Notes under the pieces: generated by a model
Told to the model about the DNA's origin: nothing
Seen by the model: only the letters and a program-made list of their open reading frames with translations
Database searches by the model: none
Assembly (NCBI GenBank): GCA_964650845.1
Contig: CAZYXR010000018.1
Location: 1 to 43,156, forward strand
Source: UBA7692 sp964650845
Lineage (GTDB): Bacteria > Bacteroidota > Bacteroidia > Chitinophagales > LD1
Length of the DNA: 43,156 bases
Direction: 5' to 3'
Made by a program: the position numbers and the translations under genes
In this document: positions 16,374 to 24,749 of the stretch, in pieces
Position numbering within the stretch: the stretch's first letter is position 1
Layout of the letters: every line of letters begins with the position of its first letter

Positions 16374-16403
16374 AAAACGCTATCACGAATGTGATAGCGT
16401 TTT
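16374..16403 (-). terminator. Strong terminator after the cyclophilin-FKBP gene
   Basis: A perfect 13-bp stem (16374-16386 with 16391-16403) with loop GAAT. The minus strand ends in a U-run. It separates the isomerase gene from the downstream DAHP synthase gene. Confidence 0.9.
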
Positions 16404-16428
16404 GAAAATTTATGGAAGATTTGATTGC

Positions 16429-17541
16429 TTATTTTACATCCATCAATTCGGTATCAAATATCAATGTTGCATTTGGTGGAATAACACCGCCAGCGCCTCT
16501 TTCGCCATAACCCAAATCTGAAGGGATAATCAATTTGGCTTTGCCACCAACTTTCAAAAGAGCAATACCTTCATCCCAGCCTCTAATAACTTGACCTTGC
16601 CCCAATACAAAAGGAAGTGGTTGCCCACGGTCGTATGAAGCATCAAATTTTGTTCCATCGGCCAAAGTTCCGGTGTAATGTACACTTACGTTTTTACCCG
16701 CAGTGGCTTGAGTGCCGGTGCCAACTTTTTCCATAATGTAATACAAGCCCGATGGAGTTTTTTTCGCAGTAGGGAATTTTTCTTTTACCAATTTTTCGAA
16801 TGATGCGCGAGCATTTTTCTTGGATTCTTCTTTAGCTTTAATGGCAGCTTCTGCTTTGTCGTTAAATGCTTTTACTCCATCAAAGTTTTGAGCATCTGCA
16901 CCAACACGAATGATGCTTACTTTATTAATTTTATCGTTGCCTGCAATTGCATCAACAACACTTTGCCCTTCTACCACTCTACCAAAAACGGTGTGTTTTC
17001 CATCTAACCACGGAGTTTCTTTATGTGTAATAAAGAACTGAGAGCCGTTTGTGCCAGGGCCGGCATTTGCCATAGATAAAACACCCGGGCCATCGTGGCG
17101 CAAAGTTGGGTCAATTTCATCATCAAATTGATAGCCTGGGCCAGCCGAGCCGTTACCAAGCGGGCAACCTCCCTGAATCATAAATTGAGGAATTACACGG
17201 TGAAAATTCAAGCCATCGTAGTACGGAACTCCGGCAGCTTTTTTGTCGTTTTTCATTTTGCCTTCTGCAAGTGCTACAAAGTTACCTACTGTCATAGGTA
17301 CTTTTTGATATTCAAGGCGCAACACAATATTCCCTTTATCGGTTGCAATTTGGGCGTAAACACCCGGTGTCTCTTTCCAGTTTGTACTTTCTTGTGCCAT
17401 TGGCTCTGTTGTTGTTTCTGTTGTTTGATTTAATGCTTCGTTCAATGAGGTTGGTTCTGGTTTGGTGCCGTTGGCATTGCAGGATGTAAACAACCCTGTA
17501 AAAAGCAACATAGCAATCATGTTTCTGTTGATGTTTTTCAT
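16429..17541 (-). CDS. Dual-domain peptidyl-prolyl isomerase lipoprotein (cyclophilin + FKBP)
   Basis: A 370-residue envelope lipoprotein with two unrelated prolyl-isomerase folds. A signal peptide with lipobox LFTSC (Cys21) is followed by a Thr/Glu-rich linker, a cyclophilin domain (about 60-215; FHRVIPQFMIQGG, GTNGSQFFIT, LDGKHTVFG), a charged helical linker rich in Ala/Lys/Glu (about 215-255) and an FKBP domain (about 270-370; VSVHYTGTLADGTKFDAS, IRGWDEGI, LIIPSDLGYGERGAGG). It probably folds outer-membrane or surface proteins in the periplasm. Dual cyclophilin-FKBP proteins have been described in Flavobacterium-type bacteria, but the lipoprotein form is worth noting. Flanked by a strong terminator. 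Confidence 0.93.
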   Translation of the reverse strand: MKNINRNMIAMLLFTGLFTSCNANGTKPEPTSLNEALNQTTETTTEPMAQESTNWKETPGVYAQIATDKGNIVLRLEYQKVPMTVGNFVALAEGKMKNDKKAAGVPYYDGLNFHRVIPQFMIQGGCPLGNGSAGPGYQFDDEIDPTLRHDGPGVLSMANAGPGTNGSQFFITHKETPWLDGKHTVFGRVVEGQSVVDAIAGNDKINKVSIIRVGADAQNFDGVKAFNDKAEAAIKAKEESKKNARASFEKLVKEKFPTAKKTPSGLYYIMEKVGTGTQATAGKNVSVHYTGTLADGTKFDASYDRGQPLPFVLGQGQVIRGWDEGIALLKVGGKAKLIIPSDLGYGERGAGGVIPPNATLIFDTELMDVK

Positions 17542-17642
17542 TACTGATGAATGTTTGTGTTTTAAAATTTTATTAACGATTGGCTCAGATTAGGGTAAAC
17601 ACTTTTGGTTTAGTCTGTTTGTTTTTCGATGGCAACATTAGT

Positions 17643-18653
17643 TCAAAATTCTAAATCGTCTAATGCTTTCAGAAATTTTTGCTCTGTTTCTTCTAATGAA
17701 AGAAAACTTTTGCCGCCCGATGCATTAAAATGCCCACCGCCTTCAAAGTTGGTGCGTGCAAATGTGCTCATATCTAATGTTGTTCCGCGGCTGCGAAACG
17801 AAATTTTTATTTTCTCGCCTTCTTCGCTGAAATAAACGCTCATTTCTACACCTTTAATTTTGAACGGGTAGTTCACCAAGCCTTCGCTATCGCCATTTTG
17901 CAGCCAAAAGCGTTTTATTTCTTTGCTGCTCAAAAGCATATAAGCTACTTTGCCGTTTTTGGCAAATTGCAATTTTCTGTCTAAACAATATCCGAAAAAG
18001 CGCAATCGTTTTTCGCTAAAAATATTGTTTACCATTTCGCTAATAAATGCAGGCTCGGCACCCTTTGCAATAAGGCTCCCGGCTACGCGCATCACGTTGG
18101 GGGTTGTATTGTTGAATTGAAAAAATCCGGTATCGGTACACAAGCCGGCATAAAGCAAATTAGCGGTGTCGCGATCTATATTCTCTAATTCGCCAAGCTG
18201 TTCTATCACATCATGAATCATTTCGCAGGTGGCTGCATATTGCGTATTACTAAAAACTAATTGTGCAAAATTTTCGGGTTGTATGTGATGGTCTATCATC
18301 ACTTTAATTGCGGATGTTGCAGCAATAATTTCGCCTAAGTTTTCTAACCGCGAAAGCGCATTAAAATCCAAACAAAAAATTACATCAGCATTTTGTATTG
18401 ATTCCTTTGCGGTAGGTTTTAATTTCTCATTTTCAAATGAAAGAGCTGTGTTATAATCAGGTAACCAATCTAAGTTTTGAGTTATTTCAGTTGGCGAAAT
18501 AAACACTACATCATGTTTCAGTGCTTTAAGAACACGTTGCCATGCCAGCGATGAACCCATAGCATCGCCATCGGGTTGGCGATGAGTAACTATCACACAT
18601 CTTTTAGGGTTGGCCAATAATTTTTTAAGCTCAGATATAAACTTGTTTTGCAT
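17643..18653 (-). CDS. nrnA: DHH/DHHA1 phosphoesterase, NrnA-like nanoRNase / pAp phosphatase
   Basis: A 336-residue cytosolic phosphoesterase of the DHH family. NrnA-type enzymes degrade short oligoribonucleotides and dephosphorylate pAp. The DHH domain has VTHRQPDGDAMGSS (metal site), CLDFNALSRL and VMIDHHIQPENF. The C-terminal DHHA1 domain ends with FEGGGHFNASGG. Length is typical for NrnA. The start ATG (18651-18653) is followed upstream by a TAnnTTCG -7-like element. Other DHH family members are less likely because of the length and the complete DHHA1 motif. Confidence 0.9.
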   Translation of the reverse strand: MQNKFISELKKLLANPKRCVIVTHRQPDGDAMGSSLAWQRVLKALKHDVVFISPTEITQNLDWLPDYNTALSFENEKLKPTAKESIQNADVIFCLDFNALSRLENLGEIIAATSAIKVMIDHHIQPENFAQLVFSNTQYAATCEMIHDVIEQLGELENIDRDTANLLYAGLCTDTGFFQFNNTTPNVMRVAGSLIAKGAEPAFISEMVNNIFSEKRLRFFGYCLDRKLQFAKNGKVAYMLLSSKEIKRFWLQNGDSEGLVNYPFKIKGVEMSVYFSEEGEKIKISFRSRGTTLDMSTFARTNFEGGGHFNASGGKSFLSLEETEQKFLKALDDLEF

Positions 18654-18661
18654 GAGGCTTG

Positions 18662-18669
18662 CGAAAGTA
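18662..18669 (-). promoter_or_regulatory. TAnnTTCG-type -7 element before nrnA
   Basis: TACTTTCG on the minus strand ends 8 bases before the nrnA ATG. No clear -33 is seen at the usual spacing. Confidence 0.3.
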
Positions 18670-18801
18670 ATTTTTTTACCGAGAAAGGGATTTTTAACTA
18701 AGTTGATTTTTTATGGGACGATAGTATATTGATGTCAATTTATTCTATACATATAACCTACTGTATGTCAGTAAGATTTTTTTGCATAATCTGAAAAAAC
18801 A

Positions 18802-18823
18802 AGAATTGTCATAGAATTGTCAT
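18802..18823. repeat. Tandem 11-bp repeat upstream of the exbB promoter
   Basis: AGAATTGTCAT occurs twice in direct tandem (18802-18812, 18813-18823), one helical turn apart and about 70 bp upstream of the exbB -33 box. It may be a regulator-binding site. Confidence 0.6.
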
Positions 18824-18891
18824 AATTTTTTTAGCCCTATACAATTCAGTTTTATTATACGTTATGGTGATGTATAAAAATCATACAACGG

Positions 18892-18922
18892 TTTGGAGGT
18901 GTCATAAAAACAAATAGTTTTG
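18892..18922 (+). promoter_or_regulatory. Promoter of the exbB-exbD-exbD-tonB operon
   Basis: A perfect TTTG (18892-18895), N19, TAGTTTTG (18915-18922), the consensus Bacteroidota -33/-7 arrangement. The exbB ATG lies 48 nt downstream. Confidence 0.7.
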
Positions 18923-18970
18923 GCGCTCCTAATTAGAAAAATTCATTTTTTAAACTAAAAACAAACTGTC

Positions 18971-19786
18971 ATGGCTCAGGCTGCAACAGCACCAAAAAAA
19001 TCTGGTAAATTCCCAATGGGAACCGTAGTAATTGTAGTTGCTTTAATTGTTTCGCACCTTATATTCCATTTGGTGTTTGGAGACGTTAAACACTTTATTG
19101 ATGAAACAAGACATGAACCAAAACCTGGCGATTACTTCGGTATCATCTACAAAGGTGGATTCATTGTACCTTTTTTGATGACAATGGCTTTAATGGTAAT
19201 CACTTTCGCGGTTGAGCGTTTTATTACTATTCGCAAAGCAAATGGCACAGGCTCTTTAGAAACCTTCTTGCAAAAAGTAAAACACAATTTGGCTTCAAAT
19301 AATATCAGTGCAGCTATTGCAGAGTGCAACAAACAAAAAGGTTCAGTTGCAAACGTAGTATTGGCTGGCTTGGTAAAATACGAAGAGATGGAAAAAACTA
19401 CTGGTTTGGAAGAAGAGAAAAAAATTCTTGCTATCAGCAAAGAGATTGAAGAAGCTACTGCTTTGGAACTACCATCGTTGGAAGAAAATCTACCAATCCT
19501 TGCAACTATTGCATCGGTTGCAACACTTGTAGCCCTTTTGGGAACGGTAATTGGTATGATTAAAGCTTTCGCAGCTTTGGCAACATCAGGAACTCCAGAC
19601 CCAGGTGCTTTGGCATCAGGTATCTCTGAGGCCTTGATTAACACAGCAATCGGTATCGGTACTTCTGCTTTTGCAATTATTTTCTATAACGTGTTTACAG
19701 GCATGATAGATAAATTGACTTACGGCATTGACGAAATCGGATTTTCGATTGCACAATCGTTTGCATCAAGCAAACACGGTAAATAA
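18971..19786 (+). CDS. exbB: ExbB/TolQ-type proton channel subunit
   Basis: MotA/TolQ/ExbB-family inner-membrane protein of 271 residues. With ExbD it couples proton motive force to TonB-dependent import at the outer membrane. It has an N-terminal TM helix (about 17-36), a second (about 60-82), a long cytoplasmic domain, and two C-terminal TM helices. These include the conserved stretch LPILATIASVATLVALLGTVIGMIKAFAAL and the GISEALINTAIGIGTSAFAIIFYN channel helix. It is the first gene of a four-gene operon and has a consensus promoter. Confidence 0.95.
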   Translation: MAQAATAPKKSGKFPMGTVVIVVALIVSHLIFHLVFGDVKHFIDETRHEPKPGDYFGIIYKGGFIVPFLMTMALMVITFAVERFITIRKANGTGSLETFLQKVKHNLASNNISAAIAECNKQKGSVANVVLAGLVKYEEMEKTTGLEEEKKILAISKEIEEATALELPSLEENLPILATIASVATLVALLGTVIGMIKAFAALATSGTPDPGALASGISEALINTAIGIGTSAFAIIFYNVFTGMIDKLTYGIDEIGFSIAQSFASSKHGK

Positions 19787-19813
19787 TTTTTTCTTACCAT
19801 AAAGCATTAAGAA

Positions 19814-20446
19814 ATGCCAAAGGTTAAAGTTCCTCGCAAGAGTACGATTGTGGATATGACCGCCATGTGCGATGTATCATTTCTACTGCTTACTTTCTTT
19901 ATATTAACTGCGAAGTTTCGCCCCGATCAGTCGGTGGTTATTGATATGCCGTCTTCTCGCTCAATGATTAAAGTGGAAGATGCAATTTACATATCGGTAG
20001 ATAAAGAAGGTAAAGCATATTTAAGCACCAATATGGGTGCTACAAGGTACGATGCCATAACCAACATGGTTGAAAAGTATGGCGATAAATATCCAAATCT
20101 AAAAGGCATTACCGAAGAGCAAAAAAAGCAGTTTGCATTGGTTGATATGTTGGGTACACCTGTAGAAGATTTGCCAAGAGTGTTGAGTATGAGTGGCAAT
20201 GATTATAACAACTACAAGAAGAACATGCCTGGTATTCCAATGGATTCTGTTCACAATCAATTGGGCGATTGGGTGATGGCTGCACGTTATGCAAATCCTA
20301 AGATGCGTATTGCAATAAAAGGTGATAAGTTCACCAATATTCAAGCAGTGCAAAGAGTGATTGCCGTGTTGAAAGAAAAAGATGTGTATCGTTTTAATTT
20401 AATAACGTCTCTATCGGGTCCTTCGGAAGCGAAGGCAGAAGAGTAA
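19814..20446 (+). CDS. exbD: ExbD/TolR biopolymer transport protein (first copy)
   Basis: A 210-residue ExbD-type protein: short cytoplasmic N-terminus, one TM helix (about residues 18-36) with the channel aspartate in MCDVSFLLLTFF, and a periplasmic domain. The periplasmic domain is longer than in proteobacterial ExbD, as usual in this phylum. 27 bp downstream of exbB and 30 bp upstream of the second exbD. The two copies probably form a heteromer with ExbB. Confidence 0.93.
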   Translation: MPKVKVPRKSTIVDMTAMCDVSFLLLTFFILTAKFRPDQSVVIDMPSSRSMIKVEDAIYISVDKEGKAYLSTNMGATRYDAITNMVEKYGDKYPNLKGITEEQKKQFALVDMLGTPVEDLPRVLSMSGNDYNNYKKNMPGIPMDSVHNQLGDWVMAARYANPKMRIAIKGDKFTNIQAVQRVIAVLKEKDVYRFNLITSLSGPSEAKAEE

Positions 20447-20476
20447 TTGTTTACTAAAATATAGGAGAGCTAAGTA

Positions 20477-21073
20477 ATGGCACAAATGGAAACCGGAGAC
20501 GGTGGAGGACATGGTAAACACAAAGGGAAAAAGCGCAGCAAGAAAATGTCAACCCGCGTGGATTTGACACCAATGGTTGACTTAGCTTTTTTGCTCATTT
20601 CGTTTTTCATGCTTACCACAACTCTGAATAAACCACAGGCTATGGAGTTGAATATGCCCAAAAAGGTTGATAAGCCCGATGAGCAAACGGATGTTGCCGA
20701 TTGTCAGGTAATGCACATTCTGTTAGATACCTTAGATCAAGTATGGTATTATGAAGGGTTGCAAGTAGCAGGCTTAAATAAGACATCATTTGCTGGTGAT
20801 GGGGGTATCAGAAAAGAAATTTTGCGCAAGCAAAAAGAAGTAGCAAAAAGTGTTGCATGCGTTTACCCTCCGGGCAATAAACGGGCTGGGCAACCACGCG
20901 ATTTTATTGTATTGATTAAGATGCTTAAAAAAGCTCGTTACGACAATATGGTAAACATCTTAGACGAAATGGATATAACCGGAACAAAAATTTATGCAAT
21001 TCAAGATCCGGATCCTATCGAGGTGGAAGCAATAGAAAATGGAGGTGAAGTGGCAGCATTTGCCAAAGAATAA
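20477..21073 (+). CDS. ExbD/TolR biopolymer transport protein (second copy)
   Basis: A 198-residue ExbD paralogue with a His/Lys/Gly-rich cytoplasmic N-terminus, one TM helix with the conserved acidic motif LTPMVDLAFLLISFFML (about 30-52), and a periplasmic domain ending in an acidic tail. Sequence is clearly different from the first copy, as is standard in the ExbB-ExbD-ExbD-TonB layout of Bacteroidota. 47 bp upstream of tonB. Confidence 0.92.
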   Translation: MAQMETGDGGGHGKHKGKKRSKKMSTRVDLTPMVDLAFLLISFFMLTTTLNKPQAMELNMPKKVDKPDEQTDVADCQVMHILLDTLDQVWYYEGLQVAGLNKTSFAGDGGIRKEILRKQKEVAKSVACVYPPGNKRAGQPRDFIVLIKMLKKARYDNMVNILDEMDITGTKIYAIQDPDPIEVEAIENGGEVAAFAKE

Positions 21074-21120
21074 TTATGGAAAATTAAAAAGCAAGCATCT
21101 GTAAAAGCAAACGCAACAGT

Positions 21121-21918
21121 ATGGAAGCAAAAAATTATTTAAACTGGAGTTTTGACGATATAGTTTTTGACAATAGAAACAAAAACTATGGAGCCTATGA
21201 ACTTCGCCAAATCCAACCAAAAAATTCAGGAATGGGTTTGCTTTTTGCACTGATTTTGTTTGGTGCATTTATTGCAGGCAGTCAGGTAGATTGGTCTTTT
21301 TTGAGTGGAGGGAACAAAGAAGAAGAGTTTGTAGAAACTGTAGTAACCTTGGCAGAGCCACCACCATTAGATGAAAAAGCACCACCACCACCACCACCAC
21401 CGCCACCACCGCCACCAACTCGTCCAACTGTGCGTTTTGTGGAGATGATTGTGAAAAAGCAAGAAGAGGTGCGCCAGGAAGAAGAGCCTGTTGAAATTAA
21501 GGATTTGAAAGAAGCTGAAATTTCAACTAAAACTCAGGAGGGAGATATTAACGCTGAACCTGTAATAAACGAAGTGGTGGAAGCGCCTGTGGTTCGTGAA
21601 CCTGAAATTTTTACTATTGTAGAGCAGTCTCCGGAGTTTCCGGGTGGCGAACAAGCACTTTATAAGTACTTACGCGATAACATTAACTATCCAAACATGG
21701 AACGTGATAATGATATTCAAGGAAAAGTTATTGTAGGCTTTGTGGTGTGGGATGATGGAAGTATCCGTCAAGTAGAAATTAAAAAAGGAGTAAGCCCAGG
21801 TTTGGATAGGGAAGCAAAACGTGTAATTGAAGGAATGCCTAAATGGAAAGCGGGTAAACAACAAGGTAAATCGGTTCCATGCCGATACATTGTTCCGGTG
21901 GTATTTAGATTGCAATAA
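21121..21918 (+). CDS. tonB: TonB energy transducer
   Basis: A 265-residue TonB protein with a phylum-typical cytoplasmic start (SFDDIVFDNRNKNYGAYELRQ), a single TM helix at about 38-56, a periplasmic linker with a run of 12 prolines near residue 90, a Glu-rich stretch, and a C-terminal TonB_C domain (about 175-265; SPEFPGGEQALYKYLRDNINYP, GKVIVGFVVWDDGSI, VVFRLQ). It transmits ExbBD energy to TonB-dependent receptors. It is the last gene of the operon and is followed by a strong hairpin terminator. Confidence 0.96.
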   Translation: MEAKNYLNWSFDDIVFDNRNKNYGAYELRQIQPKNSGMGLLFALILFGAFIAGSQVDWSFLSGGNKEEEFVETVVTLAEPPPLDEKAPPPPPPPPPPPPTRPTVRFVEMIVKKQEEVRQEEEPVEIKDLKEAEISTKTQEGDINAEPVINEVVEAPVVREPEIFTIVEQSPEFPGGEQALYKYLRDNINYPNMERDNDIQGKVIVGFVVWDDGSIRQVEIKKGVSPGLDREAKRVIEGMPKWKAGKQQGKSVPCRYIVPVVFRLQ

Positions 21919-21943
21919 GAAGCATTATTCATAAAATTATAAG

Positions 21944-21978
21944 GAGGTATTCGGGTTTTCTTGAATACCTCTTTTTTT
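21944..21978 (+). terminator. Terminator of the tonB operon
   Basis: Stem GAGGTATTC (21944-21952) and GAATACCTC (21963-21971) with a 10-nt loop, followed by seven Ts. It may also block antisense transcription from coaB. Confidence 0.9.
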
Positions 21979-22035
21979 ATTCCTGATATTACCAAATTGG
22001 GAGTTGGTTTGTTCCGATTTTATAGAACTCTGAAT

Positions 22036-22698
22036 CTATAAGTTTTTGTAGGTGTTAATTACCTCTTGGCAGATGTCTTCTGCTAATGCTTGCTTTGTCA
22101 TCAATGTTTTGCTTTTAACTAAGCCATTTTTGAAGATGAGCGTAACTTTATTGGTGTCGTGCCCAAAGCCCGCACCCTCGTCTTGCATGGAGTTTAATAC
22201 AACAAAATCTGCATTCTTTTTTATCAATTTAGCATGAGCATTTTCTAATTCATTGTTGGTTTCTAAAGCAAACACAATATTCAACTGTTTGTTGGTTTTA
22301 CGCTTGCCCATTTCTTGCGCAATGTCTTTTGTTTTCTCCAATTCTATATTCCACTCACCGCTATTTTTTTTTACTTTTTGCGTTGCAACTTCTTTGGGTG
22401 TGTAATCGGCTACTGCTGCTGCAAATATGGCTACATCGACCTGCGCATAAAGTGTATTGCATTTATCATACATTTCTTTTGCCGATGTTACTTGTTCTAT
22501 CTTAACAAGTGGATTGTTTACGGTTAGGTGAGTAGGACCTAAAACCAACGTAACCAAGCAGCCTTGTTTTGCAAATGATTCTGCAATGGCAATTCCCATT
22601 TTTCCCGAGCTGTGATTGCTAATGTAGCGCACGGGGTCTATGGCCTCGCGGGTGGGGCCGGCAGTTATCAATACTTTTAAACTTGTTGAATTGTCCAT
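22036..22698 (-). CDS. coaB: Phosphopantothenate-cysteine ligase (CoaB half of a split CoaBC)
   Basis: Ligates cysteine to 4'-phosphopantothenate in coenzyme A synthesis. The 220-residue protein starts exactly where the CoaB domain of the usual fusion begins: KVLITAGPTREAIDPVRYISNHSSGKMG. It has AAAVADYTPK and the domain's C-terminal region FVVLNSMQDEGAGFGHDTNKVTLI. It is in the same reading frame as coaC, from which it is parted by a TAA (22714-22716) and five codons. All key motifs look intact. It is the last gene of the bamD operon. Confidence 0.92.
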   Translation of the reverse strand: MDNSTSLKVLITAGPTREAIDPVRYISNHSSGKMGIAIAESFAKQGCLVTLVLGPTHLTVNNPLVKIEQVTSAKEMYDKCNTLYAQVDVAIFAAAVADYTPKEVATQKVKKNSGEWNIELEKTKDIAQEMGKRKTNKQLNIVFALETNNELENAHAKLIKKNADFVVLNSMQDEGAGFGHDTNKVTLIFKNGLVKSKTLMTKQALAEDICQEVINTYKNL

Positions 22699-22713
22699 TT
22701 GGTAACAAATGAA

Positions 22714-23253
22714 TTACAATGATAATGATGCAAGATATTGCACTATTGTTTCGGGTTCAGCCATTCGGCCGTCTCCTACCAATCCGCTGGCTAACTCGCC
22801 AAACTCTACGGGAATTAACTTATTGCCAAATTCTTGTAGTGTATTTATGTTGCGCTGTGTTGCCGGATGTTTCCACATATCCAAATCCATTGCAGGTGCA
22901 AATACTACAGGGCATTTGGCTGATAGGTAACATGCCAATAACATATTATCGCAAATGCCGGCTGCCATTTTTGCAATGGTGTTTGCTGAAGCCGGTGCTA
23001 TTAAAAAGACATCGGCCCATAAGCCTAATTCTACGTGATTGTTCCAGTTGTCGGCATCTGCAATTTCTTGTATTACCGGGTTTTTGCTTAATGTAGAAAG
23101 CGTGAGCGGTGTAATAAATGCAGAAGCCGAAGCGGTTGTGATAACTTTCACTTCTGCTCCGGCTTTTACTAATAAGCGCACAATCAGTGCGCTTTTATAT
23201 GCTGCAATAGAACCACAAACGCCCAATAAGATTTTTTTTCCATTCAAATCCAT
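22714..23253 (-). CDS. coaC: Phosphopantothenoylcysteine decarboxylase (CoaC half of a split CoaBC)
   Basis: Flavin-dependent decarboxylase of CoA synthesis, 179 residues. Motifs: LLGVCGSIAAYKS (flavin-binding start), HVELGLWADVFLIAPASANTIAKMAAGICDNML with the active-site histidine, PAMDLDMWKHPATQRN, and ASGLVGDGRMAEPE, where the domain ends. In most bacteria this is fused to CoaB. Here the TAA stop (22714-22716) falls in what would be the interdomain linker and is in frame with the downstream coaB. Lies downstream of rpoZ, 19 bp away. Confidence 0.92.
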   Translation of the reverse strand: MDLNGKKILLGVCGSIAAYKSALIVRLLVKAGAEVKVITTASASAFITPLTLSTLSKNPVIQEIADADNWNNHVELGLWADVFLIAPASANTIAKMAAGICDNMLLACYLSAKCPVVFAPAMDLDMWKHPATQRNINTLQEFGNKLIPVEFGELASGLVGDGRMAEPETIVQYLASLSL

Positions 23254-23272
23254 GGCGCATGATTTTATTGAT

Positions 23273-23617
23273 TTATGCTTGTTCTGCTACGTCTTCTGCA
23301 CGATTGCGCACGTAGATGTTGCCTTCTTCAAAATCATTGGTTGCAATAATTGTTGCATGGGGCAAGCGCTCGTAAAAACGCGAAATTTCAATTTGCTCGC
23401 GGTTTTCGTTTATTTCTTCCAATGAGTCGTGGCTTTCAAAATCTTTCAATTTTGAGTGCAATTCCTCTTTCAGTTCTTTGCTGATTTGGTTTGCTCTTTT
23501 AGAAATCATATACAATGATTCGTAGATGTTTCCAGTGTCTTTCGCTATCGCTTCCAAATTCTGTGTTTCGATATAGGGATTCAGTTGCGACAATTTTACT
23601 TTTTTAGACTTATCCAT
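23273..23617 (-). CDS. rpoZ: DNA-directed RNA polymerase omega subunit (Bacteroidota type)
   Basis: A 114-residue omega-like protein. The conserved segment GNIYESLYMISKRANQI matches the Bacteroidota omega family, which supports assembly of the RNA polymerase core. The start overlaps the end of bamD by 8 nt, and the bamD-rpoZ-coaBC order is well conserved in this phylum, which supports the call. The C-terminal half is rich in Glu and may be flexible. Confidence 0.88.
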   Translation of the reverse strand: MDKSKKVKLSQLNPYIETQNLEAIAKDTGNIYESLYMISKRANQISKELKEELHSKLKDFESHDSLEEINENREQIEISRFYERLPHATIIATNDFEEGNIYVRNRAEDVAEQA

Positions 23618-24749
23618 TTTCTTTCAATTTTTCTAATGTTTTAGTAGCAGTGCGATACATTTTATCGGCCTCGCGAGCGTACTTGCTATCTTTAAATTGG
23701 GCTGCAAATGTAACATAACTTTTCACAGTTTGCTCCAGTGGCTGCGATTTTGCTATTCCACGCATTTCTTCGGCAATTAAAAAGTGGTTTTTTACAATTA
23801 AAAATGATGCGTGTTCTGCAATTGCATCGCACTTTGCCTGTATTTTGAGGTCGGTTATTAAATTTTTGCGCACACCGGCTTCATAAATACATTTATTAAA
23901 GATTCGTTCACGCTCGCCCAATGCTGCAGTTTGACCGTGTTCGAGCAGTCCTTTAACGGTTTGAAACTGTGCTTGTTGTTCGTATTCGGAAGCTTCTTCC
24001 ATGAATTTGCTTGCAGGAAAACGCTTTTTGAAAGTGATATAACTATCTATTACATGCGAATACCTTTCGGCTTTTTTGGATGGAATGCTATTGTGCGCAA
24101 ATTTTTGATTTGCTTTTACAATCATAAAATAAATACGTTCGGTGTTGTCAATATCGGGGTAGGTTTCCAATAGCTGCTCGAAAGTTGTTGCCGCTGCGCG
24201 ATAATGCCCTATTTTATAATACAACTCAGCATTACTTAACGCTTTTTTCTCTAATTTTTTGCGCATTTTGGCAATAGCCATGTTGCAAGAATCTGTGCGT
24301 TTGGGGTCGTAGAAGTTGCTCATGTAAAGCATATAGGCTTCCAGCGCTTTATAGGTATAGGTTTGTTCAAGTTCATAGGTGGGCGAAAGTTTTTCATAGC
24401 TTTTGGCATGAAGGTAGAGGCATTCGTCAGCATGTTCGTTGCTGGGATAAAGGTCGTAGAAGTTCTTTAAATGATAAGCTGAAATGATGTAGTCGCCTTG
24501 TTTGAAATTTGCCAAACAGTAGTAATAATAAATTTCTTCGGTTGATTTGGTTCCTTTGTATAAGCCCATCAACTCTTCAAACACCGGAATGCATTTGTAG
24601 TACTGTTTTTTGTTGTACCACTGCATTGCCTTTTTGTGTTTATAGTCAAGGTCGGTACTTTTTAAAAGTTTTTCGGGCGTATCGCACGCAGCAGTTAGCA
24701 ATAAAAAAGTTAGGGCAATTAGAGCCGGAAGGATTTTTATGAACTTCAT
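23610..24749 (-). CDS. bamD: Outer-membrane assembly lipoprotein BamD (extended)
   Basis: Lipoprotein component of the BAM complex that inserts beta-barrels in the outer membrane. The signal peptide has lipobox LTAAC (Cys22). It is followed by TPR-like helices (KKAMQWYNKKQYYKCIPVFEELM, YYYYCLANFKQGDYIISAYHLKNFYDLYP). At 379 residues it is longer than usual BamD (about 250-280); the extra roughly 100 C-terminal residues are charged helices. Its ATG overlaps the ytxJ stop (ATGA, 24746-24749) and its end overlaps rpoZ, suggesting translational coupling in one operon. Confidence 0.9.
   Translation of the reverse strand: MKFIKILPALIALTFLLLTAACDTPEKLLKSTDLDYKHKKAMQWYNKKQYYKCIPVFEELMGLYKGTKSTEEIYYYYCLANFKQGDYIISAYHLKNFYDLYPSNEHADECLYLHAKSYEKLSPTYELEQTYTYKALEAYMLYMSNFYDPKRTDSCNMAIAKMRKKLEKKALSNAELYYKIGHYRAAATTFEQLLETYPDIDNTERIYFMIVKANQKFAHNSIPSKKAERYSHVIDSYITFKKRFPASKFMEEASEYEQQAQFQTVKGLLEHGQTAALGERERIFNKCIYEAGVRKNLITDLKIQAKCDAIAEHASFLIVKNHFLIAEEMRGIAKSQPLEQTVKSYVTFAAQFKDSKYAREADKMYRTATKTLEKLKENG

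Larger units (their letters stand above)
18670..18970. other. Intergenic region between divergent nrnA and exbB
   Basis: About 300 bp without a gene. It is very AT-rich and holds an 11-bp tandem repeat (18802-18823) and the exbB promoter (18892-18922). No ORF of substance or RNA gene was recognised. Confidence 0.6.

Noticed and set aside
21379..21420. CCA/CCG tandem run in tonB
   Set aside because: It is the normal proline-rich periplasmic linker of TonB, not a microsatellite of interest.
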